Both the position numbers and the translations under genes were made by a program. Below are positions 33,722 through 45,884 of a stretch of DNA of 64,000 bases, piece by piece (position 1 is the first letter of the stretch; every line of letters begins with the position of its first letter). Under the pieces are notes generated by a model. It did no database searches, was not told the DNA's origin, and saw only the letters and a list, made by a program, of their open reading frames with translations. Source of the stretch: Actinostola sp. cb2023. Taxonomy: Eukaryota; Cnidaria; Anthozoa; Actiniaria; Actinostolidae. Location: the NCBI GenBank assembly GCA_033675265.1, contig JAUJYZ010000131.1:124001-188000 (forward strand), given 5' to 3'.

Positions 33722-34529
33722 TACCCTGCTAGCAGAGTTTCCTCTTTGGTCAATGGTTTTGTATTTATCTTTTGCTGTATAGGCTTTTGCTTCTGTTTCT
33801 TGATCGTCCGAGAGTAAACTCTGCCAGGATTCGCCACATTTCTCGTTGAGCATGCGCGACGGTTACGTCATGGGTTGCGTAGCGACGACAATGCATAGTT
33901 GACTAACGGTAATCAATAAAGTCCTTTTTTTACAATACTTTATTCCTAGATTTGTACATTCTTCTATTTGGTCAGCAATTAATAAGTTCAGAGGAGTTGT
34001 AACGATAGCTAGAGGATTTGCCAGTTGGGAAACGATTGTCCACTGACTGCGATGTTTTATTCGAACCGCCGTATAATATAAACTGGTAAACATCTCTAAA
34101 CATCCAAACACATTCCCACCTTGATTGCCAGTTCTTGATGTATTGACAGCCTCTCTAATATTCCTCTACGTGAAACAACAGCTCCATCGAAAATAACATT
34201 TCGAATCAGTGGACGTACGCCATATTTGTTTGGTAACGAAGGCTCAATATTCTAACCAGCGGCAATTCATTAGACTCTGCGTACGCATACCGTGGGCTCA
34301 TTTATAGCCAGATGAAACATGTTTATTTTATGCGTGCGCCTGTAAACCGGTTTAAACCAGTTTCTATCATCCAAGAATTTGGAAGAAACCGTCGCGCATG
34401 CTCAACGAGAATTGTGGCGAATCCTGGCAGAGTTTACTCTCGGACGATCAAGAAACAGAAGCAAAAGCCTATACAGCAAAAGATAAATACAAAACCATTG
34501 ACCAAAGAGGAAACTCTGCTAGCAGGGTA
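33722..34529. mobile_element. Mutator-like non-autonomous element, 145-bp TIRs, 9-bp target duplication
   Basis: Termini TACCCTGCTAGCAGAGTTTC and its complement extend as inverted repeats over about 145 bp (33722-33865, 34388-34529). ATAATTAGT occurs exactly on both sides (33713-33721 and 34530-34538). Long TIRs with a 9-bp duplication are the hallmark of Mutator-like elements. The 500-bp interior has no transposase. Confidence 0.85.
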
Positions 34530-34580
34530 ATAATTAGTAGTAGTTGTCCCCTTAAGAGTGGATGCCAGTAAGGATCGAGA

Positions 34581-36389
34581 CTAATTCTTCAACTCAAAAA
34601 ATTCGAATTTAATTTTCTTTCGCCATATCATTCCTTTCGATGACCTATTTTAGGGAAAAATACTAAAAAGTTCCAGCGATTTTTATTTTAGGAGAAATTT
34701 CCAGTTTTTAAAAACCCGTCTGTCGACCGAAAATTTTCGGCTAAATAATAAGCCAAATTTGAACAGTCGGTGTGTGTTCGCCTCTAGCTCTACAACAATG
34801 ACATTCAGTACACTGAATAAACGTTTCATGGTCTTTTCTACTGCATAATTTATTTTTCTGTAACTTCTGTAGTTGTTTTTCAAATTTGGTTTTAAAAAGG
34901 TATACTAAGCGCCATAAACGGAACGTTGAAATATAGGCAATGTTTGAAATACGAAAAAGGAATCTGGTACATCAATTTTTGAAGAAAACGCCATGTCCCA
35001 GGAAAGCTTCACGTTTGCTCTTTCAGTTTAGAAAGTTTCCAGCTTGGGAATTCAATGTAGCATTTTTGAGAAATAAAACTATTAGGCTTGGGACTGCCAA
35101 AATTAGCATAATTTTCGTCCTGTGGCGGACATTTTTGTCGTTCAAACACAAAACTTAATTCCAAAACACGACTATCTTGCACTTTTAGTTGATCGCTGCC
35201 AACTGATAACAATCTTGGAGTTAATAAGAGTTATTTTCAACCATATTTGAGCTATTTCAGCCACATAAGCTCCTAAAATAGTGACAATTAGCATATTCAT
35301 TGATCAAATATAAACACCGTTTCCGAAAATTGTGGTTCTTCACTCTAAAATGCTTAGAGTTTGCTCCAAATAAGATTTACAAACAATTGCACTGATTTCT
35401 AGTTCAAACTGGCGCTTTATCATGAAGAGTTCGGATATTTTGACACGATGCTCCACTTTGTTGACAAGCCAATTATGTAACGCAATGTAGCTGCTGCAAG
35501 TCACGCTACTGCCCTTCGAATAAAATTTTTGCGGCATGAAATAAATTTTTTTAATCATAAAATATAATACTAAACAGAATTCATACTTGCTTGAATGGGT
35601 GGAATTTCGTATAAACGTTGTTTAAACAAAATTCGTATTTTGCTGTTATCTGATCGACCATCTATGCTAATTTTAACTTTTGCGAGAGTTATTTACGACT
35701 ATCGAAACACAAACATTGTTGAAAATCATTCCTATTGACTCGAACATTGTTTTCCATCAGCAGCAATCAACTAAAAATGCGAGATAGCCGTGTTTTGGCG
35801 TTAGTTTTTTGTGTTTGGATGACAAAAATGTCCGCCACAGGACGAAAATTATGCTAATTTTGGCAGTCCCAAGCATAATAGTTTTATTTCTCAAAAATGC
35901 TACATTGAATTCCCAAGCTTGAAACTTTCTAAACTGATAGAACAAACGTGAAGCTTTCCTGGGGCATGGCATTTTCATCAAAAATTTATGTACCAGATTC
36001 CTTTTTCGTGCCTCAAACATTGCCTATATTTCAACGTTCCGTTCATGGCGCTCAGTATACCTTTTTAAAACCAAATTTGAAAAATAACTACAGAAGTTAC
36101 AGAACAATAAATTATACAGTAGTAAAGACCAAGAAACGTTTATTCAGTGTACTTAATATCATTGTTGTAGTTCTAGAGGTGAACACACACCGACTGTTCA
36201 AAGTTGGCTTATAATTTACCCAAAAAAATTAAGTAGACAGACGGGTTTTTAAAAACTGGAAATTTCTCCTAAAATAAAAATCGCTGGAACTTTTTAGTAT
36301 TTTTCCCTAAAATAGGTCATCGAAAGGAATGATATGGCGAAATAAAATTAAATTCGAATTTTTTGAGTTGAAGAATTAGTCTCGACAAG
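34581..36389. mobile_element. Inner palindrome with about 630-bp arms
   Basis: Left arm 34581-35205 and right arm 35757-36389 are inverted copies that differ by scattered substitutions; the spacer is 550 bp. Termini TAATTCTTCAACTCAAAAA. Each arm holds an open frame of related sequence (34940-35158 plus, 72 codons; 35757-36020 minus, 87 codons) starting MFE-RKRNLVH and containing EFNVAFLRNKTI. No protein family recognised; the frames may be chance conserved by recent common origin. Confidence 0.75.
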
Positions 36390-36745
36390 AGAAAATGAGG
36401 TAAGAGAAGGAATCCCTGGTACCCCATCATGTGCCCCGTTAATTCTATTTTTAGATCGAAGCTATTTTTAGCTTTAGTTACCATGCACGCGCAACCACTC
36501 TTGACTTGTAGAATTTTAAAATACTCAACCTTACCTTGTATTTTCCTTTCAAAAACTTTTTATTTTTTGCCATTAAAAAGAAAAGCAAAAGACTACAGCT
36601 TCTGCTCCAAGATAACAAAGCAGCGGTCGCACGATTTCTATGATGTTTACATGCGAAATCTGCACTGAATAAAAATACAAAACTGATCGAAACAATATCG
36701 TCAACTCTCGGCTGAGAAAAGGCCACAAATTTTAAATTCTCTAAT

Positions 36746-36988
36746 ACCCCGTTCACACCAAACCTTGTTTAGTTAAACTGAGTTTATTCTCGCTTCTCTA
36801 ATTCGAGGGCATTTGATTTCACAAGAATCAAACTACCTGGAATTTCTACTGACTATACTGTGCAACAGAAAGGACAGTTTACCAGCAGTTTTGTGCCAAA
36901 GGTTGCATGGCGTTTGTAGATAATTTCCTAAATCCGTTTAGTTAAACCACCTTAAACCATGTTTAAGCCTTGGTGTGAACGGGGTATA
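36746..36988. mobile_element. MITE with TACCCCGTTCACACCAA ends
   Basis: ATACCCCGTTCACACCAAAC at the left and its imperfect complement (TTGGTGTGAACGGGGTAT) at the right, with GTTTAGTTAAACT-type motifs inside both ends. This terminus is a common MITE type; superfamily not determined from sequence alone. Confidence 0.8.
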
Positions 36989-37725
36989 AGACTCATTGAA
37001 GGATTTTACGAATACTCAGGCGAATTGAGCAAAATTAAGGTGCTACAAATATAAACTACACAATTACGATCAAAGTCAAAGCAATCACGAAAACAAACTC
37101 TAAAGTTAAAGTGGTCTTACCGGCACTTGTATTCAACAATTACGAAGTCCAAGCGTTATTCTCAGGTTGGAAAACACGAAGGAAACTTTACAAGAGCCAA
37201 CATCACCAAAACCTTGAAGCACCAGCCATATTGTAAACATGAAAATTTAATTCAACCATCTGCAGTCCTACAAGACGCCGGCTACAACAAAACGACTCAC
37301 GAAGTCCTTGCACTTTTTAATATCGGTTTCAGTTCTCTGTCGAAGGACATGGCAAACTGAAGCTGTTTTCCTCTATTTAGAATCGTCTCAAGTGTCCCAA
37401 ATTCACAATAATTTCAGTCAAATCCCAAAAGGATAATTTGGTAAAATCCTTTATTGAGTTTTCGAAGTAAAAATTTGTAAAATGTTCGAGAAAGTTGAGA
37501 AGATTTTCTTCGCTCACTTCGCTCAATTTTGACTTTTCATATCAAAGCCGTGCGTAACGGCCTGCGCGACCTCGCCTTATATGATCTGACCAATCATGTT
37601 TCGTTCTAAAGATAGATTGATTCTAAAAATAGAATTAACGGGGCACATGATGGGTCAAGAGCCCAATACCAGGGATTCCTTCTCTTACCTCATTTTCTCT
37701 TGGTCTCGATCCTTACTGGCATCAT

Positions 37726-39178
37726 ATTTATTTGGCCCGTTGCTAGGGAAACTTTGAAAATTCATAAAACTCTTAAAATCAGTACACAAGGCATGAAACT
37801 TTCACAATGTGTTAGTTGAGGGTAGAAGTTCGACATGTGATGACGTCATCACGTACGTCCTTATGACGTCATCACATCGTAAAAAAAAACGGCGTTTTTC
37901 ATAGGGTTTTGAAGAATTAGAAATATTTTGATATAATCTGAAAATGTATATCAAGGTGCAGAAGACTGAGCATGCGTTTTGCGTTTTAATGAAAATTGAA
38001 TTTTTTATGGCAGTTTCTTTGCATTTTTAACGACATTTTTGTCCATAACTTTTCCATTTTTTCTTTGTTTTTAAAATCCATGCTCAAATTTGTGGAGAAT
38101 ACTCTTCTTAGCAGATACGTAAAGAAAAAAGTTAACTTTTTTGAAAACGTGAAAAGAACGGCGTTTTTTTCGAAAATGCCGTTTTTGTGGCTTGGGCTAC
38201 CTGTGTCGTTATAATTTTCGTTCGCAAGACAAATACATGACAATTTAGGTGTGTTAGAAAATTGTATTTTCTGCACTGTCTTTTGGTTCAAGGTACATAG
38301 ACATTTACCCAGAAAGGAAGATCGATATTTACTTGTCATTTGTGTGGTTTTCTCAGGGTTTGAAGCATTTTAATGCAGCTCAAATTATTAATTTGTGCAA
38401 AGTCTTTCGATACGGTAAAGTTTTTCAGTCGTGTTTTCAAGGTGTTTTCACTGATCTTCGACGTACTTCATCTACTGTTTGACATGTTTCATTTTGACAG
38501 GCAGAGTCTAGAACAACAACCTGTTGAGTAAGGTAATCTTTGATTGTTTTTTTATTGATTTAATGGCGTTTTTTACTCTTAGGTTGAAGTTTTTGTGACG
38601 ACAAGTCGGCTTGTTTTACTTCGGTTCAATATTCTCTGTTGAGTGTTGTTGCTTTTGAACGACTCTTCAAGTGGAATTATTCTTTGACTTCTTTGACTTT
38701 AAACTACTGCAGTCTATCATATGTCGAATATTTATTCATTGAACAAACTTAAAATTAAAAGAATAACGTTCAATAAAATATATAACTTGTAATTTTTGAA
38801 GTGAAACTCGTGTATGTCTTGCGGGAAAACAATGGGCGCTTGCTCGATGAAATCTCTTCTCATTCAAGCTCTGCATAGCAACGAATTACCATGGCAACGA
38901 AATATGTTAATCCCCCCTTAATGGAGGTTAAAATAGCACTCGGGACGCTCAAAAAGTATCTTCGTCCCCTTAATAGAGGTGTCCCTTTAATAGAGGTGGT
39001 AAATACAAAGATTATATGAGTGTTTTGCCGGGACCTGGAAAAGTGTCCCCTTAATGGAGGTGTCCCTTTAATAGAGGTGTCCCTTTAATAGAGGTGGTAA
39101 ATACAAAGATTATATGAGTGTTTTGCCGGGACCTGGAAAAGTGTCCCCTTAATGTCCCAAAGTAGAGGTTCCACTGTA
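37726..39178. other. Non-genic AT-rich stretch with a duplicated 79-bp block
   Basis: No gene recognised. Two TGACGTCATCAC sites at about 37840 and 37870 can pair. At 38965-39170 a block containing GTCCCTTTAATAGAGGTGG, ATTATATGAGTGTTTTGCCG and GGACCTGGAAAAGTGTCCCC is present twice in tandem, ending in AGAGGTTCCACTGTA, which looks like a transposon terminus. Confidence 0.45.
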
Positions 39179-39300
39179 TCCGTGAAACAGTACTAACTAA
39201 TTTATAGTACTAAATAGCACTGATGAAACAATAGAAAACAATGGACGGATAACACTATTTAGTAATAGTAGTATTTCACGGTTATATTGTTTGTACTCTA
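39179..39300. mobile_element. TAGTACTAA-type MITE, copy 1
   Basis: Ends CCGTGAAACAGTACTAA and its imperfect complement, interior with TAGTACTAAATAGCACT and AACAATAGAAAACAAT. Related copies lie at 61950 and 63492. Confidence 0.7.
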
Positions 39301-41297
39301 TCAGAGGTCAGCCGGTAGGATCAATAATTATAATTTTAGACTTGGAATATAGAGTTTCGCGCGCTGTGATTGGTCGAGCTACCAATAATTATGAGACGAT
39401 AATCACTGGTCGAGAGCGGAAGTAAAACCACTAACGCAGAAGTACTAATAAAACAGGATTTTTTTATCCTGAATTTCGTCTTTTATCTGATACATATTAC
39501 TATTATTTATTATTTCATTGTGTAAATTACGCAATTCAGCTTATATATAGAGAGATTATTACATGTTAAGACACAGGAAACCCAGGCTGTATATCTGTCT
39601 GGGTCTTTACGTAAATAATAGTAAAATACAGTAAATGAATGATAGCTTCTAAATAAAGTGTATTTCACATATACATACCATTTTGTCTTCATTTTGCCTC
39701 GTTTCGGTCGATTTTGACGTGTTTTGGCTACTCTAACTCTCCCCTCCATAAATAATGAGAAGGACGGAAACATCGAGTCTCAAATCACTACAGGTCACGA
39801 TCGATACTCCTCGATTTCTCTCCTTAAAATGTATTCCCCATCAATTCAAACGACCTCGGGTGAAAGAATGATAAATATGGATTCCTCGAAAGTGAGTCAC
39901 GACAAGAAAAAGCATCAAATTCATTCTCGAATCCTTCGAAGAATCCATAACATACAGCCATTTTCATCCGGATGTTACTAATATAAGGAATGGGGAATGG
40001 CGAATGAGGAATGGGGAATGGGAGACTGGGGACGAGTGGTCAGCGGTAGTTGCCTTTAAAAGTGTCATGGCTGCTGTTACTGCTGTTACGAAGTCCTTGT
40101 GTGGAGTATATTTCGTGAGAAATATAAAAATATCGGTTAAAAGTTCATGTCCAACTAGAATACATATGCATATATTGTATTATCTTCTATTAAATTGGGT
40201 TGTAGTTTTTTTATCGTTCCATTGCATTGGTTGGAGATCAATCACATACAAGATCAAGAGAAGAGGGATCGTGACGGAAAGTATAACTTTCGGTATTTGG
40301 CTCTGTATTCAGCCAGTGACTATTCAGTATATAATTGAATTAAATTGAATGTAGTTACTTTTTAAAAGGAGTTATATTTGCACCTATTAGACACAAAAGC
40401 CAATGACACTCACTTGGAAATATTAAACAAGTTTAAATAGTCTTCATACTGAATGTTAAGTTATTCACTGAACTGTACAGTTATGTAAAGCTAGCACATA
40501 AGTGTGAGCACTGTATTACATTGTATATTTGAATTGCAAATTTAAAATTAAAAAAACTCAAGATTACATATAAAATTGGTATAAAAAATTAATTGCATTC
40601 AGGACTATATAATCAACAACAAAATCAAATAAAAATCATAAAATGCATCAGTTTACATGCAAGTGCACAAGTGCCATTGTTAGTTACACAATGAATTTGT
40701 TTTTCTCACAAAAACGTTTTATTGTTTTGAGATTGTTTCAGTGATGTTAGGATATAACACTTTCATAATTAAATAAAAAGTAGCTTTTCCAAAATATTCA
40801 GCTGTGACTCAGAAGACTCCCATGTCAAAAGGGCAGGGATGCTCCTCATACCTTTTACGAGACATTTTCGCATTAACTGTCTTCGTGGAGGAGCCACTCT
40901 GTTCCAGTAAACCACTCCCCTTTCTCTTTTTTTTCTAACGTCGCTCCCCTGCCGCCGAGATCTGCTAGGTTCATTTCTGTTGGGCAGTGTTTCCACTGAA
41001 TGCCTGTTTCTTGAGTGAATTCCGCTATCTTGGCAACACGATTAGCGACAATGACCTTCCACTGCTTAATTTCCTGGGTTGCAGATCCAGTACAGTGCTA
41101 CCATGCTGTCCATCCACACGGTAACAGACTTTTTATTTTTATTTTTTATTTTTTTATTTTTTTTATTTTTTTATTTTTTAATTAATATTTATTGTAAAAA
41201 CCTTTACAACTTCAATGTGACACTGTTACAATTTGCTATTATTACGGTTTTTACAGATACTACAACTTGACAATTGATAACTAGTAAACAACAATAA
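39301..41297. other. Non-genic stretch
   Basis: It begins with a repeat fragment (TAGGATCAATAATTATAAT plus GAGTTTCGCGCGCTGTGATT) shared with 15480-15780. Further on there are only short frames without motifs, including 40004-40348 (+) and 40769-40996 (-), and a T-rich low-complexity tract at 41108-41190. Confidence 0.45.
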
Positions 41298-41298
41298 A

Positions 41299-41300
41299 GT

Positions 41301-41345
<45 letters not shown>
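41299..41345. repeat. Poly-C tract of about 46 bases
   Basis: An uninterrupted C run lies next to the 3' end of the minus-strand LINE. On the LINE strand it is a G run directly after the TAATAAACAATAAGG-containing tail. Long runs of this kind are prone to sequencing and assembly error, so the length is uncertain. Confidence 0.8.
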
Positions 41346-41348
<3 letters not shown>

Positions 41349-41379
41349 ACGTACCCTTTGCCAGTTACCTTATTGTTTA

Positions 41380-41820
41380 TTAAGATTGTAAAGCATTGAT
41401 TATTTTGCTCCATTTTTTCTGATGTTGGGAAAATATGTTTTTTGATCGGGCCACTCTCTGTTCTATTTTTTCATATTGAGTTAATACATTTTTAAACAGA
41501 GATAGAGAAGGCACTTTTCCTTTCTCTCTTGCTTTGTATAAGGATAGCTTATAAATTAAGATAATAAAATTTATTACATTATCCTCTACACCTAGTATAA
41601 TATTAGATTTGTTTGAGTCAGGTAGGATAATATCAAAAGCTTCTAACCACTTACGTATTTGAAAATAATAATTTTTTGATTCTATGCATTCAACAAAAAG
41701 ATGGTCAATTGTTTCCTGATTGAGTAGACAAAAAGAACATGATGAATCATCAATTATTTTAAAACGATGAAGGTCGCGATTAAGATACAGAATGTTGTTG
41801 AGTATCTTATATTGAAACAA
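41380..41820 (-). pseudogene. LINE ORF2 C-terminal region (zf-RVT-like)
   Basis: An open stretch with FQYKILNNILYLNRDLHRF and a CSFCLLNQETIDHLFVEC motif, which is the Cys-rich zf-RVT-like segment found at the C-terminus of many L1-like ORF2 proteins (C-x2-C...H-x3-C). Cut off from the reverse transcriptase by the MITE at 41884. Confidence 0.75.
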
Positions 41821-41883
41821 CCTTAAATAAGTATCAATGGAGGTTTTATATATTCTACTGTAAATTTTCTCCCAATCTAATTG

Positions 41884-42297
41884 GCCACTTCCAAATCGAG
41901 CAGGGGACTGGTACCAAGTCCGTAAAACTAATTCAATTTGATACTAGTAAAATTGGGCATCATTTTCTGAGAGAGCAGATCAGACTTAGCTAGTCTGCAA
42001 AGTTTGGTGAACTTCGGTATAATATTGACGATGCTAGAGGACATCAAAGATGTCTATTTTCACATACAAACTCTGTAAATTTTTGACGTTGTCCATCCAA
42101 ACCATACATTCCTTGTAAAATTTTGGCTGGACAACACAATTTCAAAAGTTTATAATTCCGACAGAATTCGCCCAAATCACATCAAACTTTGCACAGATGC
42201 TAATTTCAACATGCTCTTTCATGTCATGAACTTAATTTTGTAATTGCATTAATTTTAATAAACTCATTCCCAGTCCCCTGCTCGATTTGATAGTGGC
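41884..42297. mobile_element. 414-bp MITE related to the recombinase-bearing element
   Basis: Ends GCCACTTCCAAATCGAGC, then AGGGGACTGG, at the left; the right end is its near-perfect inverted copy. TAATTG is repeated exactly on both sides (41878-41883, 42298-42303), a 6-bp target duplication. The body matches the outer parts of 24253-27316 in order and orientation. Its insertion inside a LINE gives a clean empty-site reference for its borders. Confidence 0.9.
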
Positions 42298-42395
42298 TAA
42301 TTGACAATTCTGATTTATACGATTGCTTACATTAGTCTGGGAAGACGGCGATTTGAATTTCAAGCTGATAAGCCATTGATAAATCTGGATTGTTT

Positions 42396-44424
42396 TTACC
42401 TTTTTATTTCAATGTTCTTATTACCTAGCTGTATAAATCTCTTTCTTTGACTTTCATTATTAACAATGTATCTTTCTTTCAAGACTTTTTTCCATTCTGA
42501 TGGTATTGCGTGAACTATTCCAGCCCATTGCAAGAACTCACTATCTTTCAATCCAATGTTCTTAGCGTGTGACCACGTAAATTCACCATTTTGGTCACAA
42601 AGGTCCACAACTTTGTTTAGGTTAATTTTTGAGAAATCTTTATAAAACACCGATTTACGATCAATTTGTATGTATTTATTATTCCATAAAAATTGTTCGA
42701 AAACTAGTGACGGATCATTACTAATATTATCTTTCGCAACTTCAGCCCAGCTTATTAAAACCTTTTTATAAAAAGGAGAGATGCTTTCCGGTATCCTTAA
42801 AGGATCAAAATTGACATGCAATTGTTGAAATCCCCCAATTGGCTCGAGATACGCTGAAGGGATAATATTCCATGTCATTGGTTCCTTAGATGATTCTATT
42901 AATTGTATTGCCCATTTAACTCGGTTCGCTTTGAGACAAGCACCAAAATCTGGAAGTTTCAACCCACCCATTAAATATAGTCGCCAATTAACGTATCATG
43001 CTTTATTTTCGGTTTTTTACCGTTCCATATGAAATCCTTGATTGTACTTTCAACTACTATTTTAACAAATTCATCTGGAACATGGATTTTTGAGCACACA
43101 TAGTAAAGTTTGGGAAGTGCAAGCGAACGAAGTATTTGAATTTTTCCATAAAGTGTTAAATTCCGTGTTTTCCATATTGATAGAGTTGTTTTGAAATTAG
43201 TAATTATACATTGGAAGTTATTATTGTAGTGAAATGTTTCATTATAAGAAAAGTAAATCCCAAGAATTTTTATACCTTTATCATGAAAGTTAATCCATCT
43301 TACGTCTCCAATTTGTGTTGTAGCGTCAACATTTCTTCTCCCGAGCCATCCAGCCTCCGATTTCCCTAAATTTAATCTTAAAGATGAAAATGTATAAAAA
43401 ATGTCCAGCTGTTCCAAAACATACTGAAAAGAGCTGTAATCCTGCAGAAAGAAAGTTGTATCATCTGCGAATAGCACTAATTTTGTTTCTTTTTGTTTGA
43501 TATACAATCCCTTTATTTCTTCACATTTTCTCATCATGGTAGCCATTATTTCTATATTATTAAGATAAAAATATATGGAGAAATTGGATCACCTTGTTTT
43601 GTACCCCTTAGAACCTTAAAAAAGTTGGTGACGCTACCGTTATTTATTACGCAACTCAGGTTATCACATACTAGAATTTTGATCCACTTAATAAAGTTAT
43701 CTCCAAAACCAAAATGACGTAAGACAGCGAAGATAAAATTATGTTCAATTGAATCAAAAGCTTTCTCAAAGTCAGCTGCAAAAAGAATCATCGATTTATT
43801 CTTACTTTTCACATAATCCATTATGTCTTGAATTATCCTTATTGGATCGTCAATTTTCCTACCTTTAATAAAGGCAGCTTGATCTGGATGGACCAGGTAT
43901 GGTACTATCTTAGTCATCCTATTACTTAATACTCTACTACACATTTTCACATCTACATTAATCAAACTGATTGGCCGCCACGAATCCAAAAATCTATTGT
44001 CTTTGCCTTGTTTTTCCAGTAGTGTTATGATTATTTGCCGTTGTGAGGTGGTTAATGAGCCCACCTCAAAATTATTGTTCACGCAATTAACAAGATCGTC
44101 TTTTACATCAGGCCACATGCATATGTAAAATTCTTTAGACAAACCGTCATTTCCCGGTGTCTTTGACCCACTCATTTGTTTAAGGACATCGTAACATTCC
44201 TGAGTCGTTATTTTTCTTTCACAAACTTCCTTATCTACTGCTGATACTGATGGAACACTAAAACTTGACAGAAAATCCATGCATTCCTTTTCTGTCTTGC
44301 ATGATTTCGATTCAAAAACTGTGCTGAAATGACGTTCGATCATTTTAAGTATTTCACCTGACTGTGTTACATCATTGTTATCTTTATCTATCAGTTTCTT
44401 GATATGCGTAGTAGAGTATTTCAC
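42396..44424 (-). pseudogene. LINE ORF2 reverse transcriptase
   Basis: Three overlapping open stretches (44424-43552, 43546-42971, 42971-42396) together cover the domain. Visible motifs are KTPGNDGLSKEFY, LDSWRPISLINVDVK, FAADFEKAFDSI with the first catalytic Asp, RGTKQGDPISPYIFIL, LVLFADDTTFF with the catalytic Asp pair, and the thumb MGGLKLPDF. The enzyme would prime on nicked target DNA and copy the LINE RNA. Frame changes near 43549 and 42971 and the satellite upstream make this copy inactive. Confidence 0.85.
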
Positions 44425-45883
44425 CTGACTGTGTTACATCATTGTTATCTTTATCTATCAGTTTCTTGATATGCGTAGTAGAGTATTTCACCTGACTGTG
44501 TTACATCATTGTTATCTTTATCTATCAGTTTCTTGATATGCGTAGTAGAGTATTTCACCTGACTGTGTTACATCATTGTTATCTTTATCTATCAGTTTCT
44601 TGATATGCGTAGTAGAGTATTTCACCTGACTGTGTTACATCATTGTTATCTTTATCTATCAGTTTCTTGATATGCGTAGTAGAGTATTTCACCTGACTGT
44701 GTTACATCATTGTTATCTTTATCTATCAGTTTCTTGATATGCGTAGTAGAGTATTTCACCTGACTGTGTTACATCATTGTTATCTTTATCTATCAGTTTC
44801 TTGATATGCGTAGTAGAGTATTTCACCTGACTGTGTGACATCATTGTTATCTTCATCTATCAGTTTCTTGATATGCGTAGTAGAGTATTTCACCTGACTG
44901 TGTTACATCATTGTTATCTTTATCTATCAGTTTCTTGATATGCGTAGTAGAGTATTTCACCTGACTGTGTTACATCATTGTTATCTTTATCTATCAGTTT
45001 CTTGATATGCGTAGTAGAGTATTTCACCTGACTGTGTGACATCATTGTTATCTTTATCTATCAGTTTCTTGATATGTGTAGTAGAGTATTTCACCTGACT
45101 GTGTTACATCATTGTTATCTTCATCTATCAGTTTCTTGATATGCGTAGTAGAGTATTTCACCTGACTGTGTTACATCATTGTTATCTTTATCTATCAGTT
45201 TCTTGATATGCGTAGTAGAGTATTTCACCTGACTGTGTTACATCATTGTTATCTTTATCTATCAGTTTCTTGATATGTGTAGTAGAGTATTTCACCTGAC
45301 TGTGTGACATCATTGTTATCTTTATCTATCAGTTTCTTGATATGCGTAGTAGAGTATTTCACCTGACTGTGTGACATCATTGTTATCTTTATCTATCAGT
45401 TTCTTGATATGCGTAGTAGAGTATTTCACCTGACTGTGTTACATCATTGTTATCTTTATCTATCAGTTTCTTGATATGCTTAGTAGAGTATTTCACCTGA
45501 CTGTGTTACATCATTGTTATCTTTATCTATCAGTTTCTTGATATGCGTAGTAGAGTATTTCACCTGACTGTGTGACATCATTGTTATCTTTATCTATCAG
45601 TTTCTTGATATGCGTAGTAGAGTATTTCACCTGACTGTGTTACATCATTGTTATCTTTATCTATCAGTTTCTTGATATGCGTAGTAGAGTATTTCACCTG
45701 ACTGTGTTACATCATTGTTATCTTTATCTATCAGTTTCTTGATATGTGTAGTAGAGTATTTCACCTGACTGTGTGACATCATTGTTATCTTTATCTATCA
45801 GTTTCTTGATATGCGTAGTAGAGTATTTCACCTGACTGTGTTACATCATTGTTATCTTTATCTATCAGTTTCTTGATATGCGT
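44350..45883. repeat. 23-copy 67-bp satellite derived from LINE ORF2
   Basis: The unit is a 60-bp core (TATTTCACCTGACTG to TTTCTTGATATGCGT) that is native ORF2 sequence (about 20 codons, HIKKLIDKDNNDV on the minus strand), joined by a 7-bp linker AGTAGAG at each of 22 junctions. Total 1534 bp = 22 x 67 + 60. A few variants recur among units (GTGTGACATC for GTGTTACATC, CTTCATC for CTTTATC, ATATGTG for ATATGCG). Because 67 is not a multiple of 3, each unit shifts the ORF2 frame. Confidence 0.95.
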
Positions 45884-45884
45884 T

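Larger units (their letters stand above)
34560..37725. mobile_element. Nested palindromic elements (outer foldback)
   Basis: Outer arms: GATGCCAGTAAGGATCGAGA at 34560-34580 continues at 36390 as AAGAGAAAATGAGGTAAGAG and GCCCCGTTAATTCTATTTTT, and the whole is mirrored at 37610-37725. The split of the left arm is explained by the inner palindrome 34581-36389. The 1.1 kb between the outer arms holds a MITE (36746) and unassigned DNA with a few short frames. Confidence 0.75.

Noticed and set aside
36429..38339. Several 70-117 codon frames in the 36-38 kb region
   Set aside because: No motif, no splice support, overlapping on both strands, in AT-rich DNA with palindromes.
40769..40996. 75-codon minus-strand frame
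   Set aside because: Arg-rich low-complexity sequence without a recognisable domain or neighbouring exon.
41204..41413. Frame with a poly-Gly run
   Set aside because: It is the translation of the poly-C tract and LINE tail.
44350..45883. CRISPR-like array (67-bp regular units)
   Set aside because: No unique spacers; units are near-identical LINE ORF2 sequence in a eukaryotic context.
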